Assembly: GCA_030560485.1 (NCBI GenBank)
Contig: JAKTTS010000005.1
Span: 31,001-95,000 of the forward strand
Direction of reading: 5' to 3'
Length of the DNA stretch: 64,000 nucleotides
Source of the DNA: Ascoidea tarda (nom. inval.)
Lineage: Eukaryota > Ascomycota > Saccharomycetes > Ascoideales > Ascoideaceae
The notes under the pieces are model-generated. The model searched no databases and was not told where the DNA came from. It saw nothing but the letters and a program-made list of their open reading frames with translations. Shown one piece after another: positions 18,700 to 27,180 of the stretch; the first letter of the stretch is position 1, and every line of letters begins with the position of its first letter. The position numbers and the translations under genes were made by a program.

Positions 18700-19262
18700 A
18701 ATGGACAGAGTTTCTGCATATCTTTTTTATCAAAACCAAATTAAACAGCGCTTCAGTAATTTTTTGAAGAAAATTCAAACAAGCAGAGTTTCAATATGTC
18801 TTTGAACCAATTTATCATTTAAATAGAGTTTCAGCACTCAACTGATATCAAAAATCAAATAAACAGGGCTCTAGTGTTCCGGACTTTTCAAATTTCAATT
18901 AAACAGAGCTCCTGTGTATCAGCAATTACCACAGCAATTAAATAGAGCTTCTGTGTATCAGCAATTACCACAGCAATTAAATAGAGCTTCATTGTAAAAG
19001 CAATCACCACGACAATTAAATAGAGCTCCAGCATTTAGTAATTTTACCTTCACCTGGATAGAGCTCTAGTGTTTACCAACTTAAACACTGACGGAATAGA
19101 GCTTCAGTATTTAGCAACTTAAAAACCATTTGGATAGAATTCCCCTATCTTTTGAAAAAAAAATCAAATGAATAGAGATTCAGAGTTAAGCCAATTTAGA
19201 ATCATCTGAACAGAGCTTCCATTGGAGAAAAAGGATTATATAAATTAAAGAGGTTCAGTATT
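18700..19262. repeat. Phased array of 15 degenerate 38-40 bp repeats
   Basis: A core resembling AAATAGAGCTTCAGTGTTT (variants CAGAG, TAGAG; CTCCAG, TTCAG) starts near 18706, 18746, 18784, 18824, 18864, 18904, 18943, 18982, 19021, 19059, 19097, 19135, 19173, 19211 and 19249. Spacing is 38-40 bp throughout. The sequence between cores is variable except in the middle (18904-19010), where neighbouring units are nearly identical. All frames have stops, so it is not coding now. It lies 3' of PMC1 and 3' of the second cyclin gene. The function is unknown; a minisatellite, a binding-site array or a decayed repeat are all possible. Confidence 0.85.
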
Positions 19263-19554
19263 TTAAAATTCACAGCACAATTAAGCAAACTTTTCCCAAT
19301 TTTATTTTCAAAAATTAAAGCAGGTTTCCAATATCAAATGCTTATAAAAATATTATCAGAAATACCTTAAACACTATGATCTTATCGACAACATCGGGAA
19401 TGAAGGAGAAAGTACTATATCTTGGTTGGAACAAGGATCAGTTGAAAAAAGAAAGACTCAAAAAAAGATTTGAAAAAAAAAAAATATTTTTAGAAATAAA
19501 AATTCCCCTTGATAACTCATGATATAATATAATAAACAAATAAAATTTAGAAGA

Positions 19555-22500
19555 TTAATTGGCTAATGTGACAGATGAAATTTCATTTTTTGATTCCTTT
19601 TGTCCTGAACCTCCTTGGTTATCAGGCAAGGCCAAATGCCCATTTCTTTGTGAATAGTTTTTTTGATTTTCTTCTTGATCTTCTTCTTGATCTTCTTTAT
19701 TGAATATAGTTGATTGATTGGATATGAATGACCCTTTTATACCTTTACTAAAATATCTGAAAGGAGTTCGTTTTTCATTATCCTTTGCGCCATCTTTTGA
19801 ATTGTCAGTGTCTGTTTCACTGTCAACAAATGAATCAGCATCTGTAGAATTTTTGGATCTTGGTGACTTTTTGCTTTTTCTAAGGAAATCGAATGATAAT
19901 ACATAGACACTCCACTTAAATACTGTTGATGGAAAGATGAACATTGCCCATTCATCTGGACAAATTCTGATAAGAGCACCAGATGGTATTGATACCATAC
20001 CACTAATAACAGCAGTACCCCATTGAGCACCAGTTTGACGAGTAATTGAGAAGGCAGTACCACCAACAAACATGATCATGATTTGAATGGTTGCAATAAG
20101 AATTGAAATCACAATAAAATAATAGTTTCTGAACAAATGTTGGAAAAAATTCAAATTTCTCATGGTTATTCTATCTCTAACCTTTTTAATTCCGTCAGCT
20201 TCATTTAACTTTCTGGTAACAAACAACTTCCAATATTGCAACCAAACAAAAGCGTTAAACGTCATTGAAGCCATTTGACCATGTTCATGATTAGTAAGTT
20301 CTCTATCCCCAAAAAATATTTTTGGAGCAACAAAATGCAAAATAAAAGTAACAATTAATTGAGTGCATGATTGACCAAGAATCATCTTCCAGGTTGATAC
20401 AGCAATCAAGGGTGCCTTTCTGCCATCTGGTTTACTTTCCAAAATGTCATCATCAGGTTTATCAGTAGCTAAAGCTAGAGCAGCCAAGGTATCCATAATC
20501 AAATTGACCCATAATAATTGAACAGCTGTCAAGACAGATTCTCCTTCGTCAGAAACAACTGCAGAAACAAAGGTTAAAACAACAGCAGTGATATTGACTG
20601 TCAATTGAAATTGAATAAACTTTTTAATTGAAATTGAAACACATCTTCCCCATTTGATGGCTTTGACAATTGCACTGAAATCATCTGTCATTAAAATAAT
20701 ATCTGATGCCTCTCTCGCAACTTCGGTACCAGACACACCCATAGAAAATCCAACATCGGCTAATCTCAAAGCAGGTGCATCATTTGTACCATCTCCAGTA
20801 ACAGCCACAACTTCTCTCATTGCTTTCAAATTCTCAACCAATATCTTTTTATCTTCTGGAGAAGATCTTGCAAGCACTTTTAATTCAGGAATAACTTTTC
20901 TACGTTCAGCATGAGACAAGTTTCTAAAAGTTGGACCCTCCATGCAAGCACTAGGATTAGATAGTTGACTGGGTGTTAAAATCCCACAACCCAAAGCAAT
21001 AGATCTAGCAGTAATAATGTTATCACCTGTAACCATTCTCACAGTTACACCAGCACTTTCGCACAGCTTAACAGCATCAGCAACTCCTTCTCTTAATGGA
21101 TCTTGAATTCCAACAAGAGAATCCAAAGTCAACGATTCTTGGTAGTTGCTTAAATGAGTTTTGACAACATCTTGGTTCGCAATAGTAATTTCCGGAAGAG
21201 GGGTGCCATCTGTATTGTGAATAAACTCTGATGGTAAAGCATTAAAAAATTTGATTGGATCAATCTCGGTACCAACTTCATTAAAGATATCTCCTTTTGG
21301 TGGCCATGATGAATAATTTTTGTGAGCTAATACAAGAGTTCTTAAAGCATTTTTAGCATAAAATTCAATTTTATCAAAAATTAGTGTTTTCCTTTCTTCA
21401 TCAATCACATCTACTTGATTTTCATTATTTAAATAGGTTCCACATTTTCCAAAAACAATCTCTGAAGCACCCTTGATATAAAATGTAAACAGACCATTAT
21501 TGTTTTCTGTTATTAAACCAGCCCATTTTCTTGAACTTTCAAAGGGAATAACTTCGACAACTCTTTTGATATGCAACAAGTTTGTGTGTTTACGTAACGC
21601 ATCCAAATTTTTTCCACCACACATATCTAAAATATCTTCTGCCATGAACATCAATGCAGTCTCGGTTTTTGAACCAATGTATTTTTCGTGTTCTGTTCTC
21701 TTTCTAGGTCCCTCTCCAAAAAAATCAGCAGAAAATAAACCAAAACTACACCATTTCTTTTTTTCTACTTTTTTTGCTACAACAATTTCTTGTTCTTCCA
21801 AGTTTTCAAAAGCGGAAGAATTTAAAGCAATGTTTGTCAAAACCTTTTCTTTTATGGAATCTGAGAGCTTTTCTTTAATATCAAATGCAGTTTCATTAAC
21901 AGGAGATAATTTCTTTGAATTTTTGAAGTTTTGATCCAATATATCATCAGTTAAGGAATGATTAGTACCTGTGTTGTTAAACTCTAACGAACCTAAAATA
22001 GCTCTAACAACTCTCATCTTATTTGTAGTCAAAGTACCAGTTTTATCAGAACAAACAGCAGTGGCACCACCCATGGTTTCACAGGCTTTTAAGATACGAA
22101 CCAAATTACCATCTTTGGCCATTCTAGTTGTAGCAAATGCTAAGGCCACTGTGACAGCTAAGGGCAAACCTTCAGGAACAGCAACAACAATAAGAGCAAC
22201 TGCAGTGATGAAACTATCCAATACTTTAGTACCCTTTTCAGAGCCAGTGTAATCATAATATCTACCATCTTTTTTTAACTCTGTACCAAATTTAATTAAT
22301 AAAACAATGAATAGAATTGAACCAGCAATAATAGCAAATTTATTAATTCCAGTAGCTAAACTGTCCAATCTAACGGTTAATGGAGTTGGGTCAGGCTCAG
22401 TTTTAAGAGACATCATTGCTTTACCATTAATTGAATTTGGACCAACACTTGTAACAATACCTTGACCTAAACCGGATAAGATTCTTGTACCTGAGATTAA

Positions 22501-23382
22501 AAAAGGATCATAAATATCGTTATCGTGATTAATATCTAAATTTGTACCCTTGTAATTATCATCATAAGATTGAAGAGTGAAATCTATTGGGAATTTTTTG
22601 ATAGTATCAGTTTCACCGGTGATGTTACTTTCATCAACTTCAAAGGAACCTTTTACTAAAACTGCATCAGCAGGAACAATATCACCTGTTTCTAATTTGA
22701 TTAGGTCACCGACTAATAGGTCGTAAATAGAGATGCAAATTTCATTAGCATTTCTTATGACGACAATTTCTCGATCTTCCTTTTTAGCGTTTAATTTAGC
22801 AAATTGTTTTTCCTTTTGAAAATCATTTGCAGCACCAACTAAAACGACAATTGCAACAGCTACTAAGATGGCAACACCTTCAACCCAAGCTACTCTTGGG
22901 ATTTCTTTGCCATTAGCATCAAGTTCAGCTTTTTCGCCAAAAGTTTCATACAAACCTAAAGCTAATGAGATGATAGCAGCGACAGTTAAGATAATCATGA
23001 TTTTATCTTTTAAAGCAACCAAACATAATTTTAAGAAACTCTTTGGAGGAGTTGCAGGGATTTTGTTTTTACCATACATTTTTGTTCTTGATTTTAATAG
23101 AGAAGGGTTTGAATACTGATCAATTGGTAACCCATTTTGAGGATCAGTTTTCAAGTTTTCAAAAAAAAGATTCAAATTACTTGAATCATTATTGATTAAA
23201 GACTTGAAATGTAAAATTGATTTTGGATCATGACAACTATTTAGACTTTGAACCAGATAGGGATAATAATCATTTAAAGTAGGATGGGTTGAGACACCAG
23301 CTTCTAAATCATTATCAGCAGCAGCAGCTGTAACAGCAGAAATAGCGTCAGACTTTTTATCGGCAGAAATAGCGTTCGGCAT
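19555..23382 (-). CDS. PMC1: Vacuolar P-type Ca2+-ATPase Pmc1
   Basis: This 1275-residue P2B-type calcium pump moves cytosolic Ca2+ into the vacuole. Visible landmarks: membrane segments at about 120-145 and 165-185, the actuator motif ITGETD (about 253-258), the Ca2+-site motif VPEGLP (402-407) in M4, the phosphorylation site DKTGT (446-450), MVTGDN and GDGTNDAP of the phosphorylation domain, and the M6 motif NLIMDTLAALALATD. The N-terminus is acidic with no obvious calmodulin-binding helix, and the C-terminal tail (about 1150-1275) is hydrophilic with Glu/Asp/Gln-rich repeats. Length is close to S. cerevisiae Pmc1 (1173 residues). The ATG at 23382 is followed by Ala-rich sequence; no intron is needed. 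Confidence 0.95.
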   Translation of the reverse strand: MPNAISADKKSDAISAVTAAAADNDLEAGVSTHPTLNDYYPYLVQSLNSCHDPKSILHFKSLINNDSSNLNLFFENLKTDPQNGLPIDQYSNPSLLKSRTKMYGKNKIPATPPKSFLKLCLVALKDKIMIILTVAAIISLALGLYETFGEKAELDANGKEIPRVAWVEGVAILVAVAIVVLVGAANDFQKEKQFAKLNAKKEDREIVVIRNANEICISIYDLLVGDLIKLETGDIVPADAVLVKGSFEVDESNITGETDTIKKFPIDFTLQSYDDNYKGTNLDINHDNDIYDPFLISGTRILSGLGQGIVTSVGPNSINGKAMMSLKTEPDPTPLTVRLDSLATGINKFAIIAGSILFIVLLIKFGTELKKDGRYYDYTGSEKGTKVLDSFITAVALIVVAVPEGLPLAVTVALAFATTRMAKDGNLVRILKACETMGGATAVCSDKTGTLTTNKMRVVRAILGSLEFNNTGTNHSLTDDILDQNFKNSKKLSPVNETAFDIKEKLSDSIKEKVLTNIALNSSAFENLEEQEIVVAKKVEKKKWCSFGLFSADFFGEGPRKRTEHEKYIGSKTETALMFMAEDILDMCGGKNLDALRKHTNLLHIKRVVEVIPFESSRKWAGLITENNNGLFTFYIKGASEIVFGKCGTYLNNENQVDVIDEERKTLIFDKIEFYAKNALRTLVLAHKNYSSWPPKGDIFNEVGTEIDPIKFFNALPSEFIHNTDGTPLPEITIANQDVVKTHLSNYQESLTLDSLVGIQDPLREGVADAVKLCESAGVTVRMVTGDNIITARSIALGCGILTPSQLSNPSACMEGPTFRNLSHAERRKVIPELKVLARSSPEDKKILVENLKAMREVVAVTGDGTNDAPALRLADVGFSMGVSGTEVAREASDIILMTDDFSAIVKAIKWGRCVSISIKKFIQFQLTVNITAVVLTFVSAVVSDEGESVLTAVQLLWVNLIMDTLAALALATDKPDDDILESKPDGRKAPLIAVSTWKMILGQSCTQLIVTFILHFVAPKIFFGDRELTNHEHGQMASMTFNAFVWLQYWKLFVTRKLNEADGIKKVRDRITMRNLNFFQHLFRNYYFIVISILIATIQIMIMFVGGTAFSITRQTGAQWGTAVISGMVSIPSGALIRICPDEWAMFIFPSTVFKWSVYVLSFDFLRKSKKSPRSKNSTDADSFVDSETDTDNSKDGAKDNEKRTPFRYFSKGIKGSFISNQSTIFNKEDQEEDQEENQKNYSQRNGHLALPDNQGGSGQKESKNEISSVTLAN

Positions 23383-25324
23383 TCTTGTTTAAGAATGATG
23401 TTAGCAAAGGTCGTAAAAGCAACAAAAACAACAAAAATAGTAAAAACAGAAACAATAGCTTTTATAGTAGCGGTAGCAATAACAGCAGTAGCAATAACAG
23501 CAGTAGCAACAGAAATAAAGGTTAATTGAAATAAGATTAATTCACCAAATAGTAGATTTAAAAATTGAGAAGAGCAAAACCCAGGAACCAAAAAAAAGGT
23601 ATAAAAAAAAAACCAGGAAAAAACAAAAGTAGAAGAAAAAATTGGAAGAGTTAAGGGAAAGTTGGGTTAATTTATATGATTTTGGAAAAAATGGAGAACG
23701 AATATATTTTGAAATTAATTCTTGGAATGAAAATTGAGACAAAACAATTTTGGAGTTAAAAAAATTAGAATTTAGATTTTTTTTGAAAGAAGTCTGTTGA
23801 TTTTAGAATTTTTACATTAAATGAAAAGGTGAGTGGGAGTATCAGTAAGAGTGGAAATAAAAATAAAAAAGGAATTAAGAATAAAAAGCCGAAATCTTTA
23901 GAGCATGATAATTTGATTGTAGCAGTTGCTCAAGAGGCAGATTAAAATGTAAGATAATAATTCTTAAAGATAAACAGAAGGTGAATAATAACATGTCAGT
24001 ATTTTTAAAAAGCTGTGGAAATGCAATTAAAAAGCAGTTAATAAAGCAAATATGAAGATAAAAAAACGATTGAATCTAGAAGCCAAATAATTAATATTAG
24101 CTTGAAGAAAAGGCACCCAGTCGAAACAGAGTCGAGTAAGAAAATTTCCCAACAGATTGAAAATCCAGTAGCATCTTAGGAGCAAACAAAAGCCAACCAA
24201 AAAGCAGCAATATCAAAAAAGCAGAATAATTCAGTTGCAAAGCAGAATAATTTAGTTATAAAACTGAATGGGAATTATCTGAAGAAAGAAGCAGCTTTTG
24301 TAAACATTTCTGATGCCATTTCGTCTCAATGACGGATATTGCGATACGGAATAATTTCCGTTAACACGCAAGGTTTACCGTGAATACGTATTTGTATTCC
24401 ACTATCTTATACGTCTGGTGCGATAATTTACGGTTTTCAAATCATTTGTCTTCTTTTGGCATTATTTATGGACGATAGATTTTTGCATCAAAGGTTCATA
24501 CAATTTCATGTGGTGAACCTGATTTTTATGGAATTGTTGAATTGAATGATGATTGAATAATATTATTTGAATTGAACAAAAAATGTAAGATAAATAAAAC
24601 ATATTCCAGTAATAACAATGCTATTAGTTTATCATTGCAATATTCTTGCAAAAATTATAAATTTGAAAGATTTTAATCAGAACTGGAGCTGATAACAGAT
24701 CGTATTGATAAAAATAAAAACAAAGCCTAATTGATTTGTATGTGTTGGTCAATGTAAGAGTTTAAATTAAAATCAAATAAACTAAAGCAAAATCATTTTT
24801 TCTAAAGAATAACAAAAAAGGAAAACTGATTTGAGATATATTAGAAACTTGAATGATTGAAAACCTATTGAAAGAAAAATGAAGTTTGGAGAACAGTTGA
24901 CGGAAGAAAGCAATAAGCCGTAAACAATCGTCAGTACGGAGCGAAGCTTTTGAATTGTGCTGAGCGACAAAGAAGACATCGAAAACCCGGCGTGCAGCTG
25001 CCGGCAAGATCCAAACAGAATACTTGCCGCATTACGCAGAATTACCCCAGAGCGACAGAACCACGCCACGTTCATGTTGGTGCATTATATGTAACTTTGT
25101 GCATCACGGCATGCTGTGCATGCCGTGATGCACAATTCAGTACACGCGCCAGTGCACAACATCACATCTGATTGCCGGCGTTGATTGGCTACCAAAAGCC
25201 CTTTTTCTGTGGTCTCTGTGTTACACGTGCCGGGTTTTGTGTAGCGGCATTTCACTGGAGCTGGAACTTGAAAAGAATCAGAAACAGAAGCAGATCAGGC
25301 AGCAGAAAGCAACGACGTGGGAAG
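23383..25324. other. Long intergenic region upstream of PMC1 and the MRX15-like gene
   Basis: 1.9 kb divergent region. Next to PMC1 (23440-23520) is an imperfect repeat of AGTAGCAATAACAGC. A segment around 24330-24460 has a more mixed composition with small inverted repeats (ACGGAA..TTCCGT) and could hold a short RNA or binding sites. Near 25000-25250 the GC content rises, with a perfect palindrome at 25097-25135 and CACGTG at 25224-25229. No coding sequence or tRNA is recognisable. Confidence 0.45.
25097..25135. repeat. Perfect 18-bp inverted repeat with 3-nt loop
   Basis: TTGTGCATCACGGCATGC is followed by TGT and then by its exact reverse complement. The 39-bp element lies about 190 bp upstream of the start at 25325, in a GC-richer patch. 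It could be a dimeric transcription-factor site or form a cruciform or RNA hairpin. Confidence 0.9.
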
Positions 25325-26944
25325 ATGTTGCTCCTTCGTCAAGTTACAGCTTCTTTTTTGGTTTCCAGATCGTTGCCCTTGGTCAAGTTATCAGTTCTGA
25401 CTTCGAGGGCCTCGTCGATTTTTTTCAATTTTTCAGTCAAGAGATACCAGTCCAGTAACATCACCAACAAAAATAAGAACACTAGCAAAAATACTAGCAA
25501 AAATATTAACAAGAACACTAATAAGAACACTGCTGGGTCAGAGAAAAAGAAAAATGTTCATAGTGATAAAGATCATGCTGGCAAAAACGGTGGTTCCAGC
25601 AAAAGTGCTAATGAAAACGAACATGTTCCCAAAGACTTGGCCAGTCTAAAGAATAGCCAATTTTCACAATTGTCAAAGAAGCAGCAAGCTAGCTTGAAAA
25701 AGGAATACACAATCAGAAAAGAAATATTCACTCAGCAAATCAGGGATCATCTTCCCGGTGAAACCATTCAATCAAACGCTTTGAAGGACAGACTCCCATC
25801 ATCCTTTAATCTCAAAAAGGATGTCATTCCAAACTTATTGCCGAGACCTGGTGTGCCTCAGCCTAGTTCAACCATGACTTTAACAAAAATGTTTAATATA
25901 TTGAAATCAAGGAACAAGCCTGAGTTGATTTATGAATCTGAATCTCATCGTTTGTATTTCTTAATCAGGCTCTGTGTTATCTTTGTTTTTACTTTTTATG
26001 CTATAACTTTTATCAAAACCTCTTCTGAGATTGCCTATGAAATTTTCCTTCAAAATAATGACAAACTATCTTCCTCTGAAAATTTATTCTACTTTGGTCT
26101 AAAATGTTTAACAAATATTGCCATATTCTCTGTTCCTCTTGCTTTAATCTTTTTAGCCACCGTCTTTCCAAATCTTTTAGTTAGAAGAATTTATTACATC
26201 CCAAGCTCTTTATCCATCAATCCAAAGGTCTCTTCTAAAAAGGTTTCTAACGACTTGCTAAGTAATGAACTAATCAAAATCACATCTCATCCTCTAATTC
26301 CCGGCAGACCAACCCCAACTTATACAATTTCCTTGAGCGACTTAACCAGATCCCATAAAGCAAGAATCTTCACAAATAAAGGTTTTTATGGTGTGCTTGA
26401 TAAAAGCTCGTTTCTCTTCTTTATCTTTGATAAAAATAGAAAACTCCCATGGATAGTTGATAGAAATGGTTTCTTCTGGGGTGATGGCAGAATCTTTGAT
26501 ATCCTATTCGGTAAGGAGTCAATTAAAGAAGCCGAATCTGCAATATCTTGGGAAGATAGGTACGCTGCAATGAATGAGAAAATAGAATCAAACAAATTGA
26601 AATTAAAGGAAAAGCATGGCTTTTGGTGGAGAACAAAGGAAGGCTTCAATTTGTTTAAACAGGACGTTAAATTCATCCCCTCTCTATTGTCCTCAAGTAA
26701 AAACAAAATCCAAACCAAAATTGAAAACAAACCCCAAAACCAAAATCAAAATCAAAATCAAAAATCAATCAGCGATCCTCAACAGTCTATCATCGACACT
26801 GTTTACAATATAACTTCTCACAATGACACACGCTCCCAAACCACCCCATCTCAGCTTCTGGAAAACAACGCTCCAAACATCAACAAAAAAAACAAAAACG
26901 CCAATAAAAAACAAAAAAAACAAAAGAAATTGACCAAATCCTAA
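25325..26944 (+). CDS. MRX15: Mitochondrial TMEM223/Mrx15-like inner-membrane protein
   Basis: This 539-residue protein starts at ATG 25325, giving MLLLRQVTASFLVSRSLPLV, a typical basic/hydrophobic mitochondrial presequence. The frame is open further upstream only via TTG. A Lys/Asn-rich linker follows. Two membrane segments (about 213-235 and 257-285) are separated by a short loop, then a beta-rich C-terminal domain contains YTISLSDLTRSHKARIF, SSFLFFIFDKN and GDGRIFDILFG. This layout and the FxLxDK...GxxxDxxxLFG ending fit the TMEM223 family, whose yeast member Mrx15 binds mitochondrial ribosomes at the inner membrane. It is longer than S. cerevisiae Mrx15 because of N- and C-terminal Lys/Asn-rich extensions. 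The family call rests on recalled pattern similarity, so the symbol is tentative. Confidence 0.55.
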   Translation: MLLLRQVTASFLVSRSLPLVKLSVLTSRASSIFFNFSVKRYQSSNITNKNKNTSKNTSKNINKNTNKNTAGSEKKKNVHSDKDHAGKNGGSSKSANENEHVPKDLASLKNSQFSQLSKKQQASLKKEYTIRKEIFTQQIRDHLPGETIQSNALKDRLPSSFNLKKDVIPNLLPRPGVPQPSSTMTLTKMFNILKSRNKPELIYESESHRLYFLIRLCVIFVFTFYAITFIKTSSEIAYEIFLQNNDKLSSSENLFYFGLKCLTNIAIFSVPLALIFLATVFPNLLVRRIYYIPSSLSINPKVSSKKVSNDLLSNELIKITSHPLIPGRPTPTYTISLSDLTRSHKARIFTNKGFYGVLDKSSFLFFIFDKNRKLPWIVDRNGFFWGDGRIFDILFGKESIKEAESAISWEDRYAAMNEKIESNKLKLKEKHGFWWRTKEGFNLFKQDVKFIPSLLSSSKNKIQTKIENKPQNQNQNQNQKSISDPQQSIIDTVYNITSHNDTRSQTTPSQLLENNAPNINKKNKNANKKQKKQKKLTKS

Positions 26945-27059
26945 TCAAATATTTAAAAACCTGTAAAATCTGTATATATTATTTCCGATTACGTAAGCGG
27001 GCTTTTTCTCGCATGACTTGTGCTGTATTTGGATTTTGTATATTTGTTAGCTTTTTTTC

Positions 27060-27103
27060 ATTTTGATCTCGTTTTGATCTCATTTTTATCTCGTTTTGAT
27101 CTC
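27060..27103 (+). repeat. Four 11-bp tandem repeats in VPS53 promoter
   Basis: Units of the form RTTTTGATCTC occur four times in direct tandem, the third with one change (ATTTTTATCTC). They end 76 bp upstream of the VPS53 ATG, in the likely promoter or leader. No known factor site is evident. Confidence 0.75.
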
Positions 27104-27165
27104 TTTATTTATTTACTATCTTGACGTCCTCGTCTTATCTCTAACGCTTTACCACCTTACAATAA

Positions 27166-27180
27166 ATGTGTCTAATATAA
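27166..27180 (+). promoter_or_regulatory. uORF overlapping the VPS53 start
   Basis: A four-codon upstream ORF (ATG TGT CTA ATA TAA) ends so that the last A of its stop is the first base of the VPS53 ATG (TAATG). If the leader includes it, translation of VPS53 would need leaky scanning or reinitiation. Confidence 0.5.

Noticed and set aside
18700-19262. CRISPR-like repeat/spacer array
   Set aside because: The period is regular, but the repeat core is short and degenerate, the central spacers are duplicated and the genome is eukaryotic.
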